64,000 nt of DNA from Isoetes taiwanensis. Its lineage: Eukaryota; Streptophyta; Lycopodiopsida; Isoetales; Isoetaceae. The DNA is taken from positions 3,890,745-3,954,744 of the forward strand of contig JAJEKV010000039.1 of NCBI GenBank assembly GCA_021234155.1, written 5' to 3'. This document shows, piece by piece, positions 33,906 to 44,989 of this stretch. The notes under the pieces were generated by a model. The model was not told the origin of the DNA and made no database searches. It was given only the letters and a program-made list of their open reading frames with translations. The position numbers and the translations under genes are program-made. Each line of letters starts with the position of its first letter. Within the stretch, counting starts at the first letter, position 1.

Positions 33906-34270
33906 TCGAATTTTGGGAATTTTGGGAATTTTTCTCGAATCTCAGGGGGAGGGAGATGGGGCACACCTTGATAAGGAGAAGGGTAGGAGGAGAAGGAGGG
34001 AGGGGCCACAGGTTGAAGAGGGAAGGGGCTAAGTAGGAAGAAGAGGGGAAGGCGCTAAGTTGGAAGAAGAGGAGGGAGAGGAGAGAAAAGGGCAAAAGGA
34101 GGGACGGGGAGGGGATAGTTGGAAGAAGGGGGGGGGAAGGGGCGGGGGGAGGGAGAGCAAAGAGGCAAAAGAGGAGGGGGAGGGGATAAGTTGGAAGAAG
34201 GGATGGTGAGGGAGGGGAGAGGAGAGCATGGGCAAAGGAGGAGCGGGAGGGGCAAAGGGGGGCAAGGGTC
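33905..34270. repeat. Purine-rich low-complexity tract at the left junction of the insert
   Basis: After AATTTTGGGAATTTTGGGAA the plus strand is almost pure G/A for about 310 bp, with loose repeats of AAGTTGGAAGAAG and GGGGCTAAG. Pro/Ser-rich open frames on the minus strand here are composition artefacts. Confidence 0.7.
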
Positions 34271-36180
34271 CCCCTTGAAAAGTATTTATTATTAATATAT
34301 AATCAATAATTAATTAAACTAATTAGATAATTAATTAAATAATAATTTAAATTAATCTAATGACGAAGTTGAATGACTAAATTAAATAAATATAATGACT
34401 AATGACATGGTAGTCTAGATAATGGTATTTTTCTCGCCTCACTAGGCGAGAATGTAAAACCTCACCACTATGCAAAGCCTCACCACTATGGCAAATTATG
34501 CGATCCTGGTGCATGGCAACAGGATCCTCTTTTCGTCTTTCTTGGCCTGCTCCACGGCTCCCAATAGGAAAGAAGATAGCCAAAGCAAATGCGTTTCCAA
34601 AACGCGAAGCCTTTCCATAAACGCCCCCTCCATAAACGCGAAGCCTTTCCAGACTCCGCCCATACCTTGATCCATCAATGCATGAATCAAGCCAGCGCCC
34701 CTGTTTTGGATCCATGGCGCCGGATTTGGCTTGTAGATATGCAAATAGGATCGGACATCTGCAAATAGGATCGGACATCTGCAAACAGGATAGGATCTGG
34801 GATCTACAAACAGGGACTCAACTCTCTGGAGCCCCTCTTCTGTAACCTTCTGTAACAAATCCGCCTTCTCATCTGTACCAACTGCCAAGCAGGGGAGCAA
34901 GGAGGTCGCCAAACTCAGGAAACGGAGTAGAGATGAAGATCAAGCCTGTAGAAGTCGGATTCTGCAACCGGAATCTCCTTTTCCTAGCATTTGGCGAGAT
35001 CGGGCAGGGGCATATCGTTGGGTGCAGAGGCGGATCAGGCAGGGCGGACCAGATCGTGGGGTGCAGAGGCGGACCAGATCGTGTTTTTCTCAAGCTGGAG
35101 ATGGAGCACCTGCTGCACCGCTTGGTCGACTCGAGTTGCGGAGCTCGAACTGGTGGTGGACCGGACTGTCAAGTGCACCATCGATTTGTTGTGGCTTATC
35201 TTTAGCCAACGGGTCTGCACCATTCAAACAGGGAGCCGATTTTGCCTTTGTGAGTCTATAGATCTGGTCTTGAAGATTCGAATGACATCTCCAGAACCTA
35301 AACACGAGGATTCGTGAAGAATATGAACACATTTGGCTGTTTGGTGCAGGTAGTTCCAGCACAGAGCATGGATATGTCGAGCATCTAGCACAGGAAACTT
35401 TTGTTGAAGAACCATCTCTAAAATATTCTCGCAGATCTGGTCCTTGGCTCACGATCTGCCCTGCTCTTGCTTCTTTCTGCCATCTCCGATCTCTTGCCTA
35501 TCCGGCCGACCTGCTCCTTTTGCCATTTCGTGCCTTTCTTCATTAGAGGGCTACGTTTACGGCTAGCAGAAGGAATGAGGGCCATACCGTCTAAATTTGT
35601 TCCGCCATAGCCATTAAGAAGCTCTGTCATTCCTTTTCGACGGATTCGTGGTGCAGATCTGCCGGAAAGCAGAGTGGTTTCTCCTTTCCAAGTGGTACAA
35701 CAGGATGTGCGGCACAAAGGTGTGTACCAAATTTCAAAATTCAAATATTGGGGGGAAAAAAGAGCGGGGTATAAGAAACAATTAAATAAGTCTTGAAAAT
35801 TCAAATATTGGGGGGAAAAAAGGGCGGGGTATAAGAAACAATTAAATAAGTCTTGAAAATAAGTCACGTAGAGTGAGTTTTGAAGTTGTCATAATATTTG
35901 TATAATACATTATTATTAGTTGTAAGGGTAAGTAGGGTAAATTATTTTTCAGTTATTATTATGTGCATTATAGGTGCATATGATGTCCATTAGATAAATA
36001 CATGGGGAGGGTCTATTTATCATAGAAAATACATAGGAAATTTATGGGGAGGGGTACTAAGTTAGCTAGTGCCTCACTCTCACCCGTCTTTTTGGGTGTG
36101 GTGCAAATTTTTCCAATCTAGCCTGTTAAGAGGCTTATAAATAAGGTTGTATACCATATTTATTATTATAATAAAATATC
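34270..36180. other. Insert part A: unidentified, host-like GC-richer sequence
   Basis: Minus-strand open stretches at 34496-34912 and 35418-35867 resemble leader or exon sequence (for example MATSLLPCLAVGTDEKADLL) but show no domain and no clear splice structure. A GGGCATATCG/GTGCAGAGGCGGA motif repeats near 35000-35080. A 60-bp unit, TCAAATATTGGGGGGAAAAA..., is duplicated at 35741-35800 and 35801-35860. No function can be assigned; captured gene fragments are possible. Confidence 0.35.
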
Positions 36181-36186
36181 TTGCCT

Positions 36187-36187
36187 T

Positions 36188-36223
<36 letters not shown>

Positions 36224-36545
36224 ATGGGGAGGGTAATTTTTCATAGAAAATACATAAAATATTGTGTTTATTAAAAAATACATAGTATAGTATAGTGTGT
36301 GCTAATACTAATGTGTGCTAGTATAAAATGCTAATGTGTGCTAATACTAATGTGTACTAATGTATAAAAATGCTAATGTGTGCTAATACTAATTGTGGTA
36401 GTATAAAGTACTAATTGTGTGCTAATTGTGGTAATATAAAGTACTAATGTGTGCTAATTAAGGTGTGCTAGTATAAAAATGCTAATGTGTGCTAATACTA
36501 ATGTGTGCTAGTATAAAAACAATTGTTAAATACTAATGTGTGCTA
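36187..36545. repeat. Poly(A) run and GTGTGCTAATACTAAT tandem array
   Basis: About 33 consecutive A residues at 36190-36222 are followed (about 36290-36545) by ten or more imperfect copies of GTGTGCTAATACTAAT and GTGTGCTAGTATAAAAATGC. Such arrays often abut Helitron termini; the Helitron end lies 56 bp on, at 36601. Confidence 0.7.
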
Positions 36546-36600
36546 AATACTAATGCGCTGTGAGAAAAACAATAAACTGGTGTGATAGAATAATAAACTA

Positions 36601-38300
36601 CTAGAAACGTGTGCCCGGCGATGCCGGGCATTAGTCGTGGACGTGTGTTGGCATTTATGTGCGTTAGTCATTGTCGTGTCGCGAAGGTGCGCAATGCGCT
36701 TAAGGCAATATATGTTTAGGTGCAATAGACACATATTGAAAGGAAACAAACTTTACCTTTAAAGTGTAAACATAATATGAAGTTCATAAACAAAAATAAA
36801 TACAAATATACAAAATATTTTTGGCGCAAATAGAGGTTATGTCCGTCGGCTCAATGGATCCACATCATGAAGAACCTGTCCCAAACAACTCTAGGAACGT
36901 CTGTTGGCTCAATGTGAAGCTCATTTGCGAAGCTGATAGGTATAGAAACTCCTCCCGTCGTACCTATGGTGGCGAACATGAATGTGTAAACATGCTCTGA
37001 TACCATGTCCCACACGCGTGACTCAGGTCTACCAACAACAATGTTATACTTGGTTAGAAACTCGGGAAGCTCATAGTCATCAACTGCATCATGTGGGATC
37101 GATGCCCAGGCCTTGAACCGTCTCCCATCGCGAACCGTCTCCCATCGCAAACGCCAATGTGTGTGATGCCTCCTGCCCTGAAGCAAGTTCCCTTGCATGT
37201 GTACTTCAAAGGGAACTTTTTTTACTCTAACACAGCAACGCGCCAACGGGTGTTATCAACAACCGCATAACTCCCTACAATAATAAGATATCATTCCAAA
37301 GTAAGATAAAAGAAAATAGTTATTGTTAGAAGTAACATATCTTACACTCACCATCCCTACGATGCATCACCCTTGGCTTAGGATTTCCAAGTTCCCGAGG
37401 TACGAAGGGTGTGTAGGGCTTCATCATCTGTACAAATTCTGAAGGTCAATAAGTGCCAAAGAAACATGAGAGTCTTTGAGAAGAAACACATATATACATG
37501 CACTATATGGTTGTCAAAGCTTTAGTCGAAGACATGACACTTACCTCCATCACAAAGCATCTGTATAAACGACATTCCTCGTAAACCTTGAAATTGTATT
37601 GGCATCTTCTTGAGGCATGGATGGTGGGTCCTTGATAGCGACCCAAATTCCTTGTCGGTTTTGTACCCTTGAGAATGCCACATATAATTGTCCATGCATA
37701 AAGACAGGCTTTGGAAGATAAAATGTGTGCCCGGCAATGCCGGGCATTAGTCATGGACATGTGGAATGGATGAATTTAGTCAAGTAGGTGCATGGAATGG
37801 ATTGAATAATGGAATTCATGGTGTAGATAGAAATGATAGACAATGGAATGTCTACAGCTTGGGGGCTTGATTGACGTTCATGTTAGGTTCGGCTTTTACC
37901 GAAGACAACATAACTTAGGATAGTCAACACAAATGCAAATGAAAAGTGTGTGTGTGGAATAAGAGATGGCAGAAGTATTTGGATATGTTGGTGCGTCATG
38001 TGGGATCGATGCCCAAGCCTTGAACCATTTCCCATCACAAACACCAATGTGTGTGATGACTCCTGACCTCAAGCAAGCTCCCCTACATTTATACTTGGAG
38101 GGGAACTTGTTTAACTCCAACACAACACCCTGAGACTTGTTAATCATGGACGTGTGGAATGGGTAGTTGTGGAGTTTGTAGATGGAATAAAAAGATGTAA
38201 CCACAATCATGTCTGTAGATGTAAATGTGAAGGGTTTGAGGTTTATGTGAATCGTGTAGGGATGTCGAGCATTAACCATAGATGGATAGGAATAATGAAG
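36601..38300 (-). mobile_element. Helitron remnant: 3' end hairpin and Rep-helicase C-terminus
   Basis: Read on the minus strand, a GC hairpin TGCCCGGCATCGCCGGGCA (36610-36630) is followed by CACGTTT and terminal CTAG at 36604-36601, then T: the Helitron 3' end (hairpin plus CTRR, inserted 5' of T). Upstream, 37745-37520 encodes FYLPKPVFMHGQLYVAFSRV, helicase motif VI, then FTRNVVYTDAL, the usual end of the Pif1-like RepHel helicase. Between them an open frame (37246-36851) with RFKAWASIPHDAVDDYELPE is unrecognised; a diverged copy lies near 38030. GCATTAGTCATGGAC-type subterminal sequence recurs at 37745, 38140 and 38265, so several ends are stacked. No Rep (HUH) domain or 5' TC end was found. 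Confidence 0.7.
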
Positions 38301-38659
38301 AGCATAAGGGTGGAATAGAAAGGGTAGGCATAATCGAGTGCATAAAGTTTTAGAGTATTGGTTTATGGTAGATCCAACATAGTTGTAGCTGGAGAGTCAT
38401 GTGCATCATGCTAGATATTGCAATATAAGAGTGCTATCATTTTACTTGGTTTGTCTTAAGCAAAGCACGCATTGACCTGCTTTATTAAAGCATGTGATCT
38501 TAAACCCTAAAGCTCTTCATAAGGATGATATGGTTGATAGGATTGCATGCTTCATCTATAAGCTGCATGTTGCACCATGAAATCATAGCAAAATCGTAAA
38601 AAAAAAAAGCATATATTGGCCAGTACATTTAATCTATTGCCTCCATTTTTAAAAGTTGT

Positions 38660-38770
38660 GCAGGGGAATGGAGCTTGGGGCTCCCTTTCCACAACAAATT
38701 GGGTGGTCAAGCCGGGTCCACGGGGCCCCATCGCTATTGAAAAGGGAGCCCCAAGCTCCGTTCCCTTGCA
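38660..38770. repeat. Foldback repeat with ~30-bp arms
   Basis: GGAGCTTGGGGCTCCCTTT (left) and AAAGGGAGCCCCAAGCTCC (right) are perfect complements, extended by GGGGAAT/GTTCCC; the loop is about 50 bp. It is MITE-like; flanking duplications are not clear. Confidence 0.65.
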
Positions 38771-41700
38771 AAATAGAAAGTGGAGAAAAATTACCTTTTG
38801 TCTGAAGGAAATGACCTACGATCAACCGGATGAGTGGAATCAAGGCCCTACTTCTATTCCCAATTATTGGGCAGTGCCATGTGACACCACCAAAATCCTA
38901 TTCCGGGTTAACATCGACCCACTTTCTATTTTGTAATTTTACTTGATATAATAGTCATGATATCTATATGAACACACAAACTCCAAACCCCTAATCCTAA
39001 ATCCCAATTATGTGGTGTGATGACATAGTATAGCATTGCATGGTTGCATATTACATCTTCTAAGTTCTTTAAGAAGAAATTCATGATATGATAAGTCCAT
39101 ACCCTAACCCCTAAATCCTAAACACATGACCCTAAACCCAATGCCCCAAATGTGTGATCTATCAAACATGTGTAGCATGCACATAGACATTTGTCACCTT
39201 GGGTGGGTAGTTGTGAACAATTTTTTTTTAAATAGAATAACCAAAGTGATTCAAGTTGTCACTTGCACCACCATCATACCAAACAAAATCCACATGGATC
39301 AATGATTGTAGTATTTCCACATATGCCCCCGACCAATTACGACAACAGGCAGGGCATAAGAGGGGGTCTAAATCATGTTGGAGTATGGGTTAATTTGGGG
39401 TTTATATTGTGCATGGAAAGGACAATACCAACACGAGGCATTGATAAAGGTTGAAATAACATACCACATATGCCCAACAATTATTAATTGTATGGAATTC
39501 TTATGCCATTAATCATTTGATGTAAAGGACCAACATGGGGCATTGATAAAGGTTGAAATAACATACCATATGCACAACAATTATCAATTGCAAGAATGAA
39601 ATTATGGAATTCTCATGGCATTAATCATTTGATCTATTGAATGCATCTCACTTAGGTTGATATTTAAGTTTTCCTGACTTAAACAAATTAAATATGCAAA
39701 CATCTTAGATAAAAAAGTTAATAAACATATGGAGTCAACTTCATCTTGATTTTAAATCTATATCAATTTCAGAAACTTTTGACAGAGGAGGGAACTACCT
39801 ATATAAGCTTGTTTAGATGATAATAAAATATTGTTATGATAAATTAGGATCAATAGCTTCAAACCAATGTACTTTTAGTATTTCTTGGCACCCTATGGGC
39901 TACTGCTTGCTTTAAGTCAATTTAACTCTTCAAAGTTCCAAGTAGATTAGGTGTGTATGCCAGGGTAAATTACATGCCTTCTCCAGTAAAAAATAATGAC
40001 TCATATGCAAATCCATCCCAAAGATGATACACTTCTAATAACATTTTGATTCCGTTTCAGCACAAATTTGGAATTACAGTATAATGCATCTGAAATTATA
40101 GCTTCAGACTAAGAATGCCAGGAGCAGGAGCAGGAGCAGGAGAGATGTTTAATCTTGTAAGCCACTCCAGGGTATGTGCACATGTATTCACAAAAGTTCG
40201 TGCTCTGCGAAAGCTAAGATGATGCCCTCATTTCATGACCACCTATTAAGCAATGTGCAAAACCATGTTGATGTGAAATTGATTACAGTATGAAATATTG
40301 TTTAAAAATGTACCTTTAAAGGCAATAGAACACATGCAAATGAGAATGCAGAGCATTTGTAAATGCTGGCGAGATCTTCAAAAATAGTCAACCATTATGC
40401 AAGCTGTGATTGTTGATTAGCAGAATACTAATGTAATTTATTCTTACCTCATTGATTAGGTTCTACGGCTGCTCATACTATCTGCAAAAAATATGCGGCA
40501 CATTATCAATATGTTGTGCTCCCTTGTATATAAGGTTCTATGGCTGCTCAAAGTACCTGCAGAAATATGCAGCAATCTCAAGGAACCAAACATGCAATCT
40601 TTGGAATTAGGACTTAGTCTATGTGTTTGTTCTTGTAGAGCCATTACAATCACCAATCCACATGATGAAAAGACATATGAAATCCAAAGAGCCAAAATGA
40701 AAAAAAACTTGAACCAAATGACATATTTACTAAAGGGCGAAATAAGAATGAGAGGGCCGTAAAGCAAGCAAATGAGACATTTATCACTTAAAAAAATCTT
40801 TGAATTGCTGCAGATGAAGAGGGCATGAAAGCTCATTCAAACAGATTTCCACTTCATTGGCAATTTAGAGCTCTCTGTAACATAGAAGATGTGAGTTGCG
40901 GCAAAATCAAATCCTTGTAAGCAAGGATGTTTGGCATGTAACCTCATAAGTGCTATGAGCCATGCATATTAAAAGGAGATGGAAAACAACTTCTTGCAGA
41001 AAAAAGAATGGAATGTGGCTTTACCGGATCATACCTTACTTACTCTGCCATAATTTCTCTGCCACAGAACTTAAGATCTTATGCCAGTTGCCAAATAAAC
41101 CAATCGACATGATGCAAATGGCTTACAGTAAATACGGCATGTAAGCTTAGAGACAAACCTGAAACCCACTATAGAAGAAACGATGGCATATCTTTTTAGG
41201 GAAAAGAAAAATGCTGGCTGAGGCACATAAGCACAGTTGTGAGCTCAAGAACAGTGGATGCCATCACTAAGAAATGCCAAAGCCATGGAATCCCTAAGAG
41301 TAGATAAAAATTTGAAAAGAGAAAAGCCTGTGCAGTGTGTGCAGACTGGGAGAAAAGCCTGTGCAGCAAGAAGATAATGTGCAGCCGCCTGAGAGAAAAG
41401 CTTATGCAACCAGCTTCCATGAGTTAATGAGAGAAAAGTTCCAGACATCTGTTACCAGCAACACCCTAAACCCATCCAAACAAATTGAAAATAATGCATT
41501 TGTTTGGGAATAATGGATCATACCGTATGGTCTGCTCTAATAATGCACCCTAAAATTTCTGTTTTAGAGAAGCCTCCCCTTGTTGCCTGCTCTTTGACGG
41601 ATCACCAAGTATTAAGGAAGAGAAAAACCTGTTCAACGTTTATGTTAGTCAAACCGAAAGATCCAGCAAATGTGTCAAAGCAAAGCTGTAGGAAATGGCT

Positions 41701-42240
41701 CAACCTTCGTCTCTTTGTCGACTGATGATGTATGGTCCGCTCTAACCGCACCAACGCTCGTTCGTAGAAGCCTCCCCCTTGTTGCCCGCTCTTTTGACGG
41801 ATCACCAAGTATTAAGGAAGAGAAAACCTGCTCAACGTTTATGTTAGTCAAACCGAAAAGATCCAAAGAAATAAAGTCAGAGGAAATGGCTCAACCTTCG
41901 TCTCTTGCTGACCTGATGATGTCGCCCAGCGGAAGAGCTCCACAGCTCCCACGATAATCTGAACCAACCCAAAGCCGGAGGCGCCAAACCGAAAGAGAGC
42001 TGGTCCAAATGCACCAGAAAGAGAGAATTTTGAAAATTCGTCGTCATTCAATATCGTCGGCTCCGGCAACTTCGAAATCTTCATTAAATGCTGGCAACCA
42101 CCGGAAGGGGGAATGCATGCGGGAAGGGAATGCCGCATGCGGCGTTCCATGCGGCTGCACAGGCACATTCCCCAACCCCCTACCAAAATAAAAAAGAAGA
42201 TGGTGGAAAATTAGATGGATAGATAGATAAAATGATCTCT
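38771..42240. other. Insert part B: no gene, several short tandem duplications
   Basis: Duplicated units: GGCATTGATAAAGGTTGAAATAAC (39440-39525 and 39540-39634); GGTTCTA(C/T)GGCTGCTCA (40460 and 40528); and a ~200-bp unit at about 41515-41728 and 41729-41930 sharing GACGGATCACCAAGTATTAA and CAACGTTTATGTTAGTCAAA. A GGAGCA microsatellite is at 40120-40143. The minus strand from about 42190 to 41830 looks like a leader or first exon of a host gene but carries no recognisable domain. Confidence 0.4.
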
Positions 42241-42269
42241 GGCCCTTGAAATTGCCTTTTTTTTACTCT

Positions 42270-42533
42270 GAGCTGCCTTTCTCGAATCGCGAGTCGAGAA
42301 AGGCCATAAAACTTGCGTTTTTCGCTTTGAGCTGCCTTTCTCGACTCGCGAGTCGAGAAAGGCCTTCTGACCCCTAAAACCTGCGTTTTTCGCTTTGAGC
42401 TGCCTTTCTCGACTCGCGAGTCGAGAAAGGCCTTCTGACCCCTAAAACCTGCGTTTTTCGCTTTGAGCTGCCTTTCTCGACTCGCGAGTCGAGAAAGGCC
42501 TTCTGACCCCTAAAACCTGCGTTTTTCGCTTTG
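42270..42533. repeat. Four copies of a 68-bp unit centred on a perfect palindrome
   Basis: Each unit reads CGCTTTGAGCTGC, then a 26-bp perfect palindrome centred on CTCGCGAG (arms CTTTCTCGACTCG), then GCCTTCTGACCCCTAAAACC and TGCGTTTTT. Centres are near 42290, 42349, 42417 and 42485; the first copy is degenerate and shortened. The array ends exactly where copia RT coding resumes. Confidence 0.85.
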
Positions 42534-42534
42534 G

Positions 42535-43871
42535 AGGGGTTCTCACAGAAAAAAGGTCAGGATTTTGATGAAACATTTTCTCCTTTAGTAAAAATGAACA
42601 GTGTCAGAATGCTACTGGCTTTGGCAAATGCATGGAATCTAGAAGTGCATCACATGGATGTAAAAACTGCTTTCTTAAATGCAAAATTAGATGAGGAAAT
42701 TTTCATGAAACAAGCACCAGGATTTGAGCAAGGGGAAGATAAGGTTTGGAAATTGAAAAGGGCAGTTTATGGGCTAAGACAATCTCCTAGAGAATGGTAC
42801 AAATGCATGGATTCTTATCTTATTGAACAAGGATTTGTTAAGTTTTTGAATGATGGGAATTTGTATAAATTTGAATGTCAAGACGGTTGGTACATTATTG
42901 CTTTATATGTTGATGACAACATTATGGTGGCAAAAGGGAAAAAATGTTTATTGATGTGCAAAAGCTTGTTGAAAAGCAGATTTGAAATGTCAGACCTTGG
43001 AGAACTTACAAAGTTTTTAGGGATTGAGGTGTCAAGAAATAGAGATGAAGGTACCATCATTTTAACTCAAAAAGAGCAGATCAGAGGTATGCTTGAAAAT
43101 TTTAAAATGAAAGAATGCAACATTAGTAAAACTCCTGCTGCTTTCTCTTGACATGTGTCCTAAGAATGATGAAGAAAGGAAAATCATGGAGAAAATTCCA
43201 TATAGATCCTTAACAGGATGCCTAGCCTATGTTGCTAATTGCACAAGGCCAGATATTGCTCATAGTATAAATATGCTCAGTAGATACAACAATAATCCAG
43301 GGAAGGAACATTGGATTGCTGCAAAACGTGTTCTGAGATATTTAAAAGGCACTATTGATATGGGAATTGCATACAATTCAAAAAACTTAATATTGACTGC
43401 ATTTTGTGATGCTAACTGGGCAGGAGATTTAGATGCAAGAAAATCAACATCAGGATACCTTATGATGCTTGGAGGAGGTCTTGTAGCTTGGAAGTGCAAA
43501 AAACAATCATCTATAGCATTGTCTACTGCAGAAGCTGAGTATGCCTCAGCCACATTATGTGCAAAAGAACTAATATGGGAAAGGAGGTTAATTTTGGAAC
43601 TTGGAATTGAGCGTGACCAAACTCTAGTGAGATGCTATGTGACAAGAAAAGCCGCATAGCCATGACCGTAAATCCAGTAATGCATGAAAGGTCGAAGCAT
43701 ATAGAATTAGAAATGCATTTCATTAGGGATGCAGTATGCAAAGGATTGATCCAAGTTAATTATATTAGTACAGATAAACAGGTAGCAGATATTTTGACAA
43801 AGGTTCTGGCAGAGAAAAGGTTCATTGAGCTCAGAAAGCAAATCATGCATACAGATTCAGATATGACATAA
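42535..43871 (+). pseudogene. copia reverse transcriptase and RNase H
   Basis: Resumes at GFSQKKGQDFDETFSPLVK (RT palm), then HHMDVKTAFLNAKLDEEIFM, VYGLRQSPREWYKCMDSYL and the catalytic ALYVDDNIMVA (YVDD intact, ~42910). A frameshift with stop at 43149-43151 separates RT from RNase H (TAFCDANWAGDLDARKSTSG and SSIALSTAEAEYAS). A second shift near 43640 leads to the conserved end, TDKQVADILTK. The first third of RT is lost to the insert. Confidence 0.88.
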
Positions 43872-43894
43872 GGAGATATGACATGAAGGGGAAG

Positions 43895-44529
43895 TGTTGG
43901 AAATGTGAGTCATGTCATATTATAAGGAATTTAGAAAATTGTCATCTTATATTCATGAGAAGCAGTGGCAGTGAATATATTGTAGCTACAAAAACAACCT
44001 ATGAGAAGCAGTGGCAGTAGGTTGTAAAGTCAAGAACAGTTGAAGATGCAAACGAATGCATATAAGTGCTTTATGTGCTTTAAGTGCTTTATACATATAA
44101 GTGCTTTATGTGCTTTCCTAAGCAGGTATGTGGGATAAATCGAAAGTAGCAGATTTCCTTAGCCAAGCTTGTGGGATATAGTTCAATAGACAACAGCCTC
44201 AGATTGGAAAGCATGAATGATGCCTTAACCGCCGGACAGTTCTATTATAAGGTGAAGCAGAGCCTTAAAGAATTATTCGGGTCCAAGGATGGTTTGATCC
44301 GTCTCATATATGATCGAATACCAGTGCTTACTTGTTGGTTTTTGAAGATTGATTTGAGCAAGGAATTATTGACCATAATGTGGCTTCGTTGTTGGTGTAA
44401 AGGATTTGATTGAAATGCTAATGGTGTTGTGAAGCATAAATAAGATTTGATAAGCCTGAATTATCATAAGAGACAAGTTGAATGACATCTTTGCTAGGAT
44501 AAGATCAAACGTGTTATCTAGTTCTAACA
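43895..44529 (+). repeat. copia 3' LTR
   Basis: 635 bp; identical to the 5' LTR except for about five substitutions and a 17-bp insertion of TATACATATAAGTGC type near 44090. The TSD GCAGC follows at 44530. Confidence 0.9.
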
Positions 44530-44985
44530 GCAGCATCCCAGTGGGTGGTAGTAGAGAACGCGATCCCCAAATACCTGTAAGTCGGAGCCACCTCGAGGGA
44601 GGGTATTGACGCCAGAAGACGGATCCTTAAAACCTTCCGGAAGCAACTTGTCAGTGAATTGGCAAAAAGGTGTCAAAAGCATCCAGATGACGTTGCATGT
44701 CCTCTGGAGTATAGGCCAGGAGGTCGGCATCTTCAACATATATGAGTTGCCAGATTGTGTGATGCATGAGATAGGCGCCCGCACCTCCGTGCTCAGAAAG
44801 CCAGTCTTCCAGATGATCAATGTATAGGCCAAAGAGTGTGGGGGAGAGGGGGCAACCCTGTCGTACTCCAATACTACTGACTACCGGCCGTCCTGATGAT
44901 GTGAGACGTCATGAACATGCCTCATATAGCTTGTATATTGTGTTCTGCAAGTCAATGATAGAACAAAAGAACAAATATTAATAAA
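44530..44985 (-). pseudogene. LINE ORF2 reverse transcriptase core, upstream half of the split LINE
   Basis: The minus strand (44985 down) reads GVRQGCPLSPTLFGLYID, RT block 4/B of non-LTR elements, then HTIWQLIYVEDADLLAYTPE, where the catalytic YADD reads YVED, then a stop (about 44650), then LTGIWGSRSLLPPTGMLL up to the copia junction. It continues at 32220 beyond the copia. The catalytic motif change and the stop show it was probably dead before or soon after the copia landed. Confidence 0.8.
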
Positions 44986-44989
44986 AAGA

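Larger units (their letters stand above)
32221..44529 (+). mobile_element. Complete Ty1/copia element with 8.5-kb foreign interior
   Basis: Both LTRs begin TGTTGGAAATGTGAGTCATG and end TTATCTAGTTCTAACA. A 5-bp target duplication GCAGC flanks the element (32216-32220, 44530-44534). A primer-binding site TGGTATCAGAGCC (initiator tRNA-Met) follows the 5' LTR at 32840, and a purine tract AAGGGGAAG precedes the 3' LTR. Gag (32873-33895) and RT/RNase H (42535-43871) are copia-type. Protease, integrase and the start of RT are missing, and about 8.6 kb of unrelated sequence (about 33905-42533) stands in their place. The LTRs differ by only a few substitutions plus one short insertion, so insertion was fairly recent. 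Confidence 0.88.

Noticed and set aside
34029-34265. Pro/Ser/Leu-rich minus-strand frames
   Set aside because: Antisense of a 310-bp purine tract, hence stop-free by composition.
44171-44413. 80-codon frame conserved at 32480-32722 and 44171-44413
   Set aside because: Both copies are within near-identical LTRs, so conservation reflects LTR identity, not protein selection.
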